Source: an uncultured Acidimicrobiia bacterium (GTDB lineage Bacteria; Actinomycetota; Acidimicrobiia; Spongiisociales; Spongiisociaceae). From it: a DNA stretch of 64,000 bases. The stretch spans positions 1,095,990-1,159,989 of the forward strand of contig OY282370.1 of NCBI GenBank assembly GCA_958295745.1, given 5' to 3'. Every line of letters begins with the position of its first letter. The first letter of the stretch is position 1. Both the position numbers and the translations under genes were made by a program. The notes below the pieces were generated by a model, which did not search any database, was not told the DNA's origin, and saw only the letters and a list, made by a program, of their open reading frames with translations. Shown here piece after piece: positions 35,807 through 43,365 of this stretch.

Positions 35807-36027
35807 TCTCTGGCGGCGATGATAGCCCGGCTTCTTCGTGTCCGGGGACGGGGTCGCCGGCGCTGTCCCCGATTCCCCCGTGTCTTCTGTCGAAATGCGT
35901 CGGGTGTTCCGTCCGTTGACCTGGGGAATTGCCCCTCCGCAGGCACCGTCTCCTGTTCCGCGGGATTCACTCGGGCCTGTGTGGGCGGGTATCCTGCTCG
36001 AGTACCCATATATACCTGCGGGGAACC

Positions 36028-37050
36028 TTGAACCCGACCGAACCACGGCCCACTATCCGGGAGGTTGCCCGGCGCGCCGGGGTGGCGCTCTCCTCGGTGT
36101 CCCGGGTGCTGAACGACCACCCCGACGTGAGCGAGCGTATGCGGAAGCGGGTGCTGGCGGCTATCGAAGAGCTGGGCTACGAGCCCAACCTGCTGGCGGC
36201 CGGCCTGCGGAGAGGGAACAGCCGGACGGTCGGGTTCATCGTCTCGGACCTGCACAATCCGTTGTTCGCTTCGATCGTCACCGCCGCCCAGCGGGAACTG
36301 AACCGGCGCAGCTACGCAGCGGTGGTAACCACCTCGGACGGCGAGGCCGCCCGTGATGCGGAGATGGCCGGAGTGCTGCGCCGCCGGCGGGTCGATGCTC
36401 TGGTGGTTTCCCTGGCCGACGAGACCAAAGACCGCGTCATCAGGGAGCTGGGCCGCTTCGAAGGCCCGGTCGTGCTGCTGGATCGGAAGGTCGAAGGGCT
36501 GAGCAACGCATCCATCGTGGAGACGGATCACGACGGCGGGATGAACCAGGCCGCCCGCCATCTCCTGGCTCTGGGGCATCGACGCATCGCCCTGCTGACC
36601 GGACCGCTGCAGGTGCATCCCTCGGTGCGGCGGGTGGAGGCCTTCCGCCGGGCGTATGCGGAACACGGCCTGGCCGTTCCCGAAGAGCTGATCCGGCCGG
36701 CCGGGTTCGCGCCCGAAATAGGCGAGAAGCTGACGGCCGAGATGCTCCGTTCCCCCTCGCCGCCCACCGCCCTCATCGCCGGAGGCAACCAGCTGCTGAC
36801 CGGCGTACTGCGCAGCCTCCGGCGCCTCGGCCTCGGGGCGGGCAAGGACATCGCCCTGGTGTCATGCGACGACGTGCCGCTGTCCGAGCTGCACGAGCCC
36901 CCCATCACGGTGATCGACCGCGACGTGGCCCGGATCGGCGAGGTGGCGGCCCGGTTGGCCTTGGAGCGGATCGAAGACCCGGCCTGCCCGCCCCGCCGGG
37001 TCGTCCTGCCTACCTCCCTGGTGTTGCGAGGCTCGACTCCCCGCCTCTAG
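36028..37050 (+). CDS. LacI-family transcriptional regulator
   Basis: 340 residues. N-terminal HTH TIREVARRAGVALSSVSRVL with the hinge helix region NLLAAGLRRGNSRTVG, then a periplasmic-binding-like sensor domain (VGFIVSDLHNPLFASIV, GHRRIALLTGP, ALVSCDDVPLSE). TTG at 36028 puts the HTH at the usual distance; the frame upstream is not LacI-like. A TATATA sits about 14 nt before it. An inverted repeat GGGTA-N11-TACCC just upstream could be an autoregulatory operator. The sensed sugar is unknown; the nearest sugar transporter is 10 kb away. Confidence 0.88.
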   Translation: MNPTEPRPTIREVARRAGVALSSVSRVLNDHPDVSERMRKRVLAAIEELGYEPNLLAAGLRRGNSRTVGFIVSDLHNPLFASIVTAAQRELNRRSYAAVVTTSDGEAARDAEMAGVLRRRRVDALVVSLADETKDRVIRELGRFEGPVVLLDRKVEGLSNASIVETDHDGGMNQAARHLLALGHRRIALLTGPLQVHPSVRRVEAFRRAYAEHGLAVPEELIRPAGFAPEIGEKLTAEMLRSPSPPTALIAGGNQLLTGVLRSLRRLGLGAGKDIALVSCDDVPLSELHEPPITVIDRDVARIGEVAARLALERIEDPACPPRRVVLPTSLVLRGSTPRL

Positions 37051-37107
37051 ACGTTCTCAGGAGGCGATGCCGCTGAAACTCGCCGTAGAGATGGGAACAG
37101 CGGGCGG

Positions 37108-38073
37108 CTATCCGCATCGATGGCCGCCGTTGGGAAGGGCGGGGTCGTAGATGGGTTTGCCCATAGGACGGAGCTTCAAGGTGCCGTCATAGAGTCGGCG
37201 CACCCGATCCCGGGCGATCTCCACGTACTCGGGGACAACATCGCACCCATAGGCCGTCCTGCCGTGCTTCAGCGCCGCTATGACCGACGATCCCACCCCC
37301 ATGTAGGGGTCGAACACCGCATCCCCTTCATCGGTCATCGACAGCACCAACCGCTCCACCAGCTCGACCGGAAACTGGCAGGGATGAACCGTTTTCTCCG
37401 GATGGTTGCTCTTCACATTGGGAAACATCCACACATCGCTGGGATTCTTGCCCTTGGGATTCCCCGACAGCTTGCCGACGTTCGGGCCCTTGAAATGGCG
37501 CTTTCCCGGATATTTGGAAGGAACGCGGATCGGGTCCAGATGCCACGTATAGTCGTCGCCCTTGGTCCACCAGCTGATGGTCTCGTACCGTCCCGAAAGC
37601 CGCTTGGAACAATGCAGGCCGTGCCCGAAATGCCAGACGATGCGGTTGCGGAGCTTCAAACCCAAGCTGCGAAAAACGGGGTAGAGGACGGTGTCCAGGG
37701 GAACGATCTCCCCGTCCTGAACATAGTTACCCACCTGCCAGCAGATCGAACCCTGCGGATGAAGCAACCGCACGCATTCCCCGATCACCGCCTCCTGCGC
37801 CTCCAGGTAGGAATCCAACGGCGCCTTGGACTCGTACTCCTTGCCCAGGTTGTACGGCGGCGAAGTAACCACCAGCTTCATCCCCCCATCGGGCAGGCCC
37901 CGCATGAAAACCAGATTGTCCTCACACGCCATGACAGGCGCAGGCCCGAGGCTCGGCCCGGCGTCCTCTCTCGGTTGCCCCCTCCCCCACCCCTCATCGA
38001 ACAAGGGGATGAGTCGTCCGGCCCCCGGCGCCTGCAGACCCGGCGGCGGGCCGGGCGTAGCTGCATCCGCCAT
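37108..38073 (-). CDS. Site-specific DNA methyltransferase (N6_N4_Mtase, beta-class order)
   Basis: 321 residues. Catalytic motif IV TSPPYNLGKEY comes before the SAM-binding motif I FDPYMGVGSSVIAALKHGR, the beta-class order seen in N6-adenine or N4-cytosine methyltransferases. A target-recognition region lies between (FGHGLHCSKRLSGRYETISW). No restriction endonuclease gene is adjacent, so it is an orphan methylase, perhaps a CcrM-type housekeeping or a solitary defence remnant. ATG 38073 is chosen for its strong SD GGGAGGGG. Confidence 0.88.
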   Translation of the reverse strand: MADAATPGPPPGLQAPGAGRLIPLFDEGWGRGQPREDAGPSLGPAPVMACEDNLVFMRGLPDGGMKLVVTSPPYNLGKEYESKAPLDSYLEAQEAVIGECVRLLHPQGSICWQVGNYVQDGEIVPLDTVLYPVFRSLGLKLRNRIVWHFGHGLHCSKRLSGRYETISWWTKGDDYTWHLDPIRVPSKYPGKRHFKGPNVGKLSGNPKGKNPSDVWMFPNVKSNHPEKTVHPCQFPVELVERLVLSMTDEGDAVFDPYMGVGSSVIAALKHGRTAYGCDVVPEYVEIARDRVRRLYDGTLKLRPMGKPIYDPALPNGGHRCG

Positions 38074-38234
38074 CAGACGTCCCCTCCCATTCGTCCCCCC
38101 TTCATCGTCTGCCGTCAAGATACACCACCGGTACGACATCTACCGGTCTTGGGGCAATGGAACGGGGCCATCCCGCCAGGGACAACGCTCCGATCGTCAC
38201 AGCGAGACGGATACCGGATCAGAAAGATTGCCGG

Positions 38235-38250
38235 GCCCGCACTCGCGGGC
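38235..38250 (-). terminator. GC hairpin after the lipoyl-domain gene
   Basis: GCCCGC-ACTC-GCGGGC forms a 6-bp stem 11 nt past the stop of the last gene of the E1 operon. It has no T-run, so this is only a likely transcription end point. Confidence 0.35.
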
Positions 38251-38261
38251 GCGGGCCGGGT

Positions 38262-38483
38262 TCAGGCGGTCTCGATACGGCAGACAGGAGCGCCGACCAA
38301 GACGTCGTCGTCGGGCGCCACCAGCAGCTCGACCACGGTTCCACCGACCGGGGAGGGAAGGTCGGCTTCTACCTTGTCGGTCTCGACTCTCATCAGGGTG
38401 TCGCCTTGGGACACGGCGTCGCCGACCGAGACGGTCCATTCGATCACCACGACCTCGTCGACGGTCTCTCCCAGTTTCGGCAT
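38262..38483 (-). CDS. Free-standing lipoyl-domain protein
   Basis: 73 residues that make up one biotinyl/lipoyl domain: PKLGETVDEVVVIEWTVSVG, then the modification loop VETDKVEADLPSPV with the Lys to be lipoylated, and DDVLVGAPVCRIE. In 2-oxoacid dehydrogenases this domain is the N-terminal swinging arm of E2; here it is alone and no E2 catalytic domain follows. It is the last gene of the E1alpha/E1beta operon, 54 bp downstream of E1alpha. It may serve the E1 pair together with an E2 elsewhere, or act like a GcvH-type carrier. Confidence 0.85.
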   Translation of the reverse strand: MPKLGETVDEVVVIEWTVSVGDAVSQGDTLMRVETDKVEADLPSPVGGTVVELLVAPDDDVLVGAPVCRIETA

Positions 38484-38537
38484 CTTTACGGTGGTACGGA
38501 TCTCGATCTCCTTCTCGACTGATTCAGGCGCGTGGAT

Positions 38538-39518
38538 TCAGGGCGCGTAGATGTACCGGAACATATCGGCCACCGTCGCGTCCTCACTGCCCGCCGCCGT
38601 CTCCTCCGCCTCGACGATGCGGCGGGCCGCCCGGTCTTCTATATCGCCGGCCTCTTCGGGGGTCAGCTCCCCCTCCTCTATCAGACGGGTGCGGTAGATC
38701 GCGATCGGGTCCCGCTCCTTCCATCGCTCCAGCTCCCCCTCCGGCCGGTAGGCCCCCGGGTCGGCCCGCGAATGGCCTGCGTAGCGGTAGGTCTTCATCT
38801 CGAGCAGGGTGGGCCCCTCTCCGGCCCTGGCCCTCGCCAGAGCCGCCCCCACCGCCTCGGACACTGCGTCCACATCCTGTCCGTCCACGACATGACCGGG
38901 CATGTCATAGGAAACGGCCCGAACCGCGATGTCCTCGACGGGGGTGGTGAGGTCGATCCGGCTGTACTCGCCGTAATGGTTGTTCTCGCATATGAACACC
39001 ACGGGAAGCTTCCATATCGCCGCCAGGTTCAGCCCCTCGTGGAAGGCGCCGATGTTGGCGGCCCCGTCCCCGAAGAGGGCGATCGCCGCATCGTCGGTTC
39101 CCCTCACCTGGCTGGTGAGGGCCGCGCCGGCCGCCACAGGTATACCGGCCCCGACGATGGCGAAGGTAGGCAGCAGACCTACGGACACCTCGCACAGGTG
39201 CATGGAGCCGCCCACCCCCCCGACCGAGCCGATCCTCTTGCCCATGATCTCTCCCATGACCACCGAAGGATCCATCCCGAGCGCCAAGGCGTGGCCGTGC
39301 CCCCGGTAGGTGCAGGTCACCCAGTCGGTGGGCCGGGCCGCGACGGCCATCCCTACAGACACCGCCTCCTGACCCTGGGAGGTGTGGGTGGTCCCGTGCA
39401 CAAGACCCTCGAAGAACAGAGCCTGGGCCCGGTCCTCGAAAGCGCGTATCTCGCACATGGCCTCGTAGCGGGCCGGACGGCTGGTTTGCAGCTTGCGGCG
39501 GTGTTCCAAAAAGGTCAT
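38538..39518 (-). CDS. Thiamine-diphosphate 2-oxoacid dehydrogenase E1 component, alpha subunit
   Basis: 326 residues, AcoA/PdhA type. The ThDP motif runs from ALFGDGAANIGAFHEGLN to ENNHYGEYS (GDG-x25-NN). It decarboxylates a 2-oxoacid or acetoin-like substrate with the beta subunit and passes the acyl group to lipoamide. ATG 39518 overlaps the beta-subunit stop by 4 bp (ATGA) with SD GGGAGG; an earlier start would overlap more. PdhA-type substrates cannot be told from the sequence. Confidence 0.9.
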   Translation of the reverse strand: MTFLEHRRKLQTSRPARYEAMCEIRAFEDRAQALFFEGLVHGTTHTSQGQEAVSVGMAVAARPTDWVTCTYRGHGHALALGMDPSVVMGEIMGKRIGSVGGVGGSMHLCEVSVGLLPTFAIVGAGIPVAAGAALTSQVRGTDDAAIALFGDGAANIGAFHEGLNLAAIWKLPVVFICENNHYGEYSRIDLTTPVEDIAVRAVSYDMPGHVVDGQDVDAVSEAVGAALARARAGEGPTLLEMKTYRYAGHSRADPGAYRPEGELERWKERDPIAIYRTRLIEEGELTPEEAGDIEDRAARRIVEAEETAAGSEDATVADMFRYIYAP

Positions 39519-40522
39519 CTGTATGCCTCCCACCAGTGCGGAGGCCGCCGCCCGGTCTCCAGCAACGCCCCCACCTGTTCAGCTATGTAGCCGGGGTTGG
39601 GAAGGTACCGCTGCTCCAGCTCCTTGCCGAACGGAACGTGGATATCGGGGCAGGTCACACGGATGGGCGGCGCCTCCAGCTCCCCGAACATCTCCCCGGC
39701 CACGAAGGAGGTGATCTCGCTTCCCCAACCCCCGGTCAGGGGATTCTCCTCGACGGTCACCAGCCGCTTGGTCTTGGCGACCGATTCCAGCAGGGCCTCC
39801 TTGTCGTAAGGAACCAGCGTCTGCAGATCGATGACCTCGGCCGACCACGGCGCTCCTTCGGCCGCCGCCAGAGCGTTCGGAACCATGGCGCCGAGGGCTA
39901 CGAGGGTGACGTCGGCGCCTTCCCGCGCCACCGCGGCCTTTCCCAGGGGGATGACGGCGTCCTCGCCGGTTTCCATCTGGGCGCGCCGTGCGTAGAGGAC
40001 GCGGGGTTCCAGCATGACCACCGGGTTGTTGTCGCGGATGGCGGACCGCAACAGCCCGTAGGCGCTGGCAGGCCCCGAAGCAACCGCCAGCTTCAAACCG
40101 GGGTTGCCGTACATCCAGGTCTCCAAGGTCTGGGAGTGCTGGCACCCGAAACCGAGGCCGGCGCCGACCGAGCCCCGGACAGTGAGCGGTACGGTGATGG
40201 TCCCTCGGGACAGGTAATGGAACTTGGCCGCCTCTGTCACCAGCTGGTCGAGGGCCACCCCGATGAACTCGATGAACATGATCTCGATAACCGGGCGGAG
40301 TCCGGTGGCGGCCGCCCCGACCGCGGCCCCGAGGAAACCCATCTCCGATATAGGGGTGTCCCGCACCCGCAGAGGCCCGAACGACTTCAGCAGTCCGGCC
40401 GAGGTCTTGAAGGGGCCTTCGGCCGCAGCGATGTCCTCGCCGAACATGATCACATCGGGATCGCCGTGCATCTCGTCCGCCAAGGCGGCGGCGATGGCCT
40501 GGTTCATCCGCATCCTGGGCAT
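39515..40522 (-). CDS. 2-oxoacid dehydrogenase E1 component, beta subunit
   Basis: 335 residues, transketolase-like beta subunit: MFGEDIAAAEGPF with the ThDP-activating Glu, FGPLRVRDTPISEMGFLGAA, TVRGSVGAGLGFGCQHSQTL and VTVEENPLTGGWGSEI. It pairs with the alpha subunit encoded next, which it overlaps by 4 bp. ATG 40522 has SD CGGAG; a TTG 24 bp earlier is less likely. It lies about 50 bp downstream of the DapB-like gene in one operon. Confidence 0.9.
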   Translation of the reverse strand: MPRMRMNQAIAAALADEMHGDPDVIMFGEDIAAAEGPFKTSAGLLKSFGPLRVRDTPISEMGFLGAAVGAAATGLRPVIEIMFIEFIGVALDQLVTEAAKFHYLSRGTITVPLTVRGSVGAGLGFGCQHSQTLETWMYGNPGLKLAVASGPASAYGLLRSAIRDNNPVVMLEPRVLYARRAQMETGEDAVIPLGKAAVAREGADVTLVALGAMVPNALAAAEGAPWSAEVIDLQTLVPYDKEALLESVAKTKRLVTVEENPLTGGWGSEITSFVAGEMFGELEAPPIRVTCPDIHVPFGKELEQRYLPNPGYIAEQVGALLETGRRPPHWWEAYR

Positions 40523-40574
40523 GGAAATCTCCGTGGGGTCGTGCAACCGCCACTATACAAAGTTCGGCGGCGGT

Positions 40575-41630
40575 TTATCCAAACGGGGCGGCCGGCGGAG
40601 GGCGGGCGGCCAGCCAGGGAGGGGTGGGCAGCAGGCTCGCCGCCCGGTAGTAGCCCGGCGGGGCCGCCAGCACGGCCGGAATGGTGTTCACCAGCAGCGC
40701 TCCGGTGGTCAGCACCGCCGACAACCCCGGCCGGATCACCAGGTCGATCTCGTTCCGGCCCGAGATGCGGATGCGGTCCAGGGTTTCCCAGCCGACCGCT
40801 CCGGGATCGACATGCAGCGAGAGCTCGAACCTGAGCCAATCCCGGCCCCCCGCCGAGGCGGTAACGAGCTGGGTCGCGCCGGCGGTCTCCGGAGGACGGA
40901 TCGTGTAGTCGGCCAGCTCGTGTTCCTGCTCGGCCAGGACCGGTTCGATCTGCTCGTCGTACTGTTCGATCTCGAGACCCATGGCATGCGCGACCGCCCG
41001 GGCGCTCTCGGCAAAACCGATATGCCCGCGAACCCGGCGTTCCTCGACGGCGCGGCGGAACCCGGCTTCCGTATAACCGATGCCCAGCGAGCGGTGGACG
41101 CCCCGCCCGAACACGGAGGCGTCGAGGGTGCGCCGGGCGACGATCCTCTCCACATCCCAGGCCGCTCCGGCCAGCACGAGCGGCAGGGCGTCGAACACGA
41201 GTCCGGGGTTGATCCCTACCGCGGAGACCACCACCCCTGCTTCCTTCGCGGCATGTTCCAACATGGCGGCGGCCTCCGGCTTTTCCACTTCGGCCCAGGC
41301 GAGCTCCTCGCTGGTCGAGATGACGTGGACACCCCTTCGGACGCACATCTCGACATCGGGGAGTACCTCTTCCAGGGGCGATCGGGTGGCGATGAGCGCC
41401 ACCTCCGGGCGGCCCCGCTCCAGCATCGCGTCCGGGCGCTCCCAGAGCCGCACCCCTTCCCAGGCGGCCGGAAGGGGAAGGCCCGCTCCGACGCCGGTCC
41501 TCGGACGGCGGACCGCCCCGGCCACCTCGATCCAGGGGCGGCTGCGGCTCAGCTCGAGGGCGGCCGTACCCACCCGGCCCACGCCGAAGAAGGCGATCCT
41601 GACCTTCGAATCCCGCCCTACGGCTTTCAT
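40575..41630 (-). CDS. DapB-like NAD(P)H dehydrogenase (2,4-diaminopentanoate dehydrogenase type)
   Basis: 351 residues. N-terminal Rossmann motif IAFFGVGRVGTAAL, ALIATRSPLEEVLPDVEMCV, STSEELAW and VGINPGLVFDALP, which match the dihydrodipicolinate reductase-like family that includes 2,4-diaminopentanoate dehydrogenase and related amine dehydrogenases. A pathway of ornithine breakdown uses such an enzyme, but the other genes of that pathway are not here, so the substrate is open. It starts 13 bp after the Gfo/Idh/MocA gene and leads into the E1 genes. Confidence 0.75.
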   Translation of the reverse strand: MKAVGRDSKVRIAFFGVGRVGTAALELSRSRPWIEVAGAVRRPRTGVGAGLPLPAAWEGVRLWERPDAMLERGRPEVALIATRSPLEEVLPDVEMCVRRGVHVISTSEELAWAEVEKPEAAAMLEHAAKEAGVVVSAVGINPGLVFDALPLVLAGAAWDVERIVARRTLDASVFGRGVHRSLGIGYTEAGFRRAVEERRVRGHIGFAESARAVAHAMGLEIEQYDEQIEPVLAEQEHELADYTIRPPETAGATQLVTASAGGRDWLRFELSLHVDPGAVGWETLDRIRISGRNEIDLVIRPGLSAVLTTGALLVNTIPAVLAAPPGYYRAASLLPTPPWLAARPPPAAPFG

Positions 41631-41643
41631 GGTCGTATGTCCC

Positions 41644-42732
41644 TCATGGTCGTATCCCTACTGCGGCCCCCCGCCGGGCGCTGTCATACGCCGCGCTGAG
41701 TATCTCCACGGTCCTGGCCCCGACCTCTCCGGGCGAACGGTTCTCCGCGTTGAGGCCTCGGGCTAGGTCGATCAGGACGTTGGGGGGATCCTCACATCCG
41801 TAGAGACCGGCGCGGGAAGGCAGCTCCGCCTCGATGTCCACCCCGTCCTCGCGAAATAGCCAGAGAAAATCTCGCTCCAGGTCGGCCACCAGGTACCCCT
41901 CCGCGCCGTAGATGCGCACCTGGAGCTGGTGCCGGGGCCATGGGGCGTCCTCCTGCCGGGCCGCGTTGCCTCCGGGCGGGGCGGACGCTCCCGAGACAGA
42001 GCCGGTCGCTCCCGAGCGGAAGCGCACGCTGATGGCGTCGTGGAGATCGACCCCCGCCTGCTCGTTGTTCATGAAGGCGAACACCTGCGAGGCGCGTAGT
42101 TCCGTGAGCCACAGCGCCAGCCCGAGAGCGTGGCTGAGAGCCGCCGGAGCGTAGCCTCCCCCCGACAACCGCGGTTCGATCCAGGTCTCGGCCGCGGGCC
42201 GGAAGAAGTCATCCTGGCCCCGATACACCGCCGTGCCGTGGAGGAGCCCTCGCAGGCCCGAAGCCATGGCGACCAGAACATGCTGTATCTCGCCGACGCC
42301 GTAGTCCTCGATCAGCTTCTTGGCTTCTATCGCGGTAGGGCGATAGTTCCAGCCCAAGGCCAAGATCAGGTGCCGGCCGCGCTCGGCGGCCAAGCGGTGG
42401 AGATGCCAGGCGTGGCCGGGGTCCGTGGTGAAGGGCTTCTCGCAGAGAACGTGGCAACCCGCCTCGAGCGCCGCCTTCACGTGCTCGTAGTGGAACCCCG
42501 CCGGGCTGGCCACCACCACGGCGTCGAGGTCGAGCTCGAGAGCTTCCCGGTAGTCGCCGCTCACATGGGAAAAGCCGAACCGCTCCTGGAGTAACGCCAG
42601 CGCCTCTCGGTTGGTGCGGATCGCGCTCACCAGCTCCACATCGTTCCGAGCCGCCAGGATCGGGATGTGGTTGGCGACCGCCCACGACCCCGCCCCGATG
42701 ACGCCGACCCGCACCCGTCCGCCGGATCCCAT
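41644..42732 (-). CDS. Gfo/Idh/MocA family oxidoreductase
   Basis: 362 residues. N-terminal NAD(P) motif VGVIGAGSWAVANHIP, the family's conserved EKP in VLCEKPFTTD, LGWNYRPTA, and a C-terminal alpha/beta domain. Members oxidise or reduce sugars, inositols and their derivatives. It starts 4 bp after the VOC gene stop and belongs to the six-gene operon, so its product may feed the DapB-like enzyme or the E1 pair; this is inference. Confidence 0.85.
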   Translation of the reverse strand: MGSGGRVRVGVIGAGSWAVANHIPILAARNDVELVSAIRTNREALALLQERFGFSHVSGDYREALELDLDAVVVASPAGFHYEHVKAALEAGCHVLCEKPFTTDPGHAWHLHRLAAERGRHLILALGWNYRPTAIEAKKLIEDYGVGEIQHVLVAMASGLRGLLHGTAVYRGQDDFFRPAAETWIEPRLSGGGYAPAALSHALGLALWLTELRASQVFAFMNNEQAGVDLHDAISVRFRSGATGSVSGASAPPGGNAARQEDAPWPRHQLQVRIYGAEGYLVADLERDFLWLFREDGVDIEAELPSRAGLYGCEDPPNVLIDLARGLNAENRSPGEVGARTVEILSAAYDSARRGAAVGIRP

Positions 42733-42736
42733 ACGG

Positions 42737-43240
42737 CTATCCGTAGGGGTTGGAATAGGGGCTCTCCACCTGGAACGGCCTGCCCCCTTCCGCGAACTGG
42801 ATCAGCTCGATCGAAATGCCGTCCGGATCGCGCAGGTAGCAGGTGAGGGCGCCTTCGTACCTGCCCCACGCGCACCGGACGGGCTCCGGCGAGACGAACA
42901 CGGCGCGGCCCCGCATCCGCTCGTAGTCCCGGTAGATGTCCTCGGTCTCCAGGCACAGATGGGTGTTGCCGGCGTTGTAGGTCGCCATGTCCACCCGGCC
43001 GGGAGGCGGGTTGTGGTATTGCAGCATCTCGAGCACCGGGCCGCCGGGCAGAGCCCAGAAGGCGCCCGACATGTCACAGTTCGGGTATCCCACGATCCTG
43101 CCCACGTAGTCCTCGACCTCGGCCGCTATCCAGGTGCCCTGGAGGAACGGCGCCTTCTCGAGAAAATGGGTCCACCAAGGGACGGACACCTCGAGATCCG
43201 TAACCGAAACTCCTATGTGGTCGATAGAAATGAAGCTCAT
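42737..43240 (-). CDS. VOC (glyoxalase/bleomycin-resistance) superfamily protein
   Basis: 167 residues, two beta-alpha-beta-beta-beta units. The first starts ISIDHIGVSVTDLEVSV with a metal-type His, the second has NTHLCLETEDIYRDYER and ends YLRDPDGISIELIQFAEG with the Glu ligand. Such proteins are isomerases, dioxygenases or glyoxalases. ATG 43240 has SD GGGAGG with 8-nt spacing. First gene of the operon running to the lipoyl gene. Confidence 0.85.
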   Translation of the reverse strand: MSFISIDHIGVSVTDLEVSVPWWTHFLEKAPFLQGTWIAAEVEDYVGRIVGYPNCDMSGAFWALPGGPVLEMLQYHNPPPGRVDMATYNAGNTHLCLETEDIYRDYERMRGRAVFVSPEPVRCAWGRYEGALTCYLRDPDGISIELIQFAEGGRPFQVESPYSNPYG

Positions 43241-43365
43241 CGCCGTTACCTCCCAGTGGGTCGGCCGCCCGAGGCCCCCGGTTGACTCCAGCGCCGCCGC
43301 CCTCCATCGTGCTCGGTAGAGTTGACAGCGCCCGAAGGCTGAGCGTACTACCGAGGAGGCAGAAC

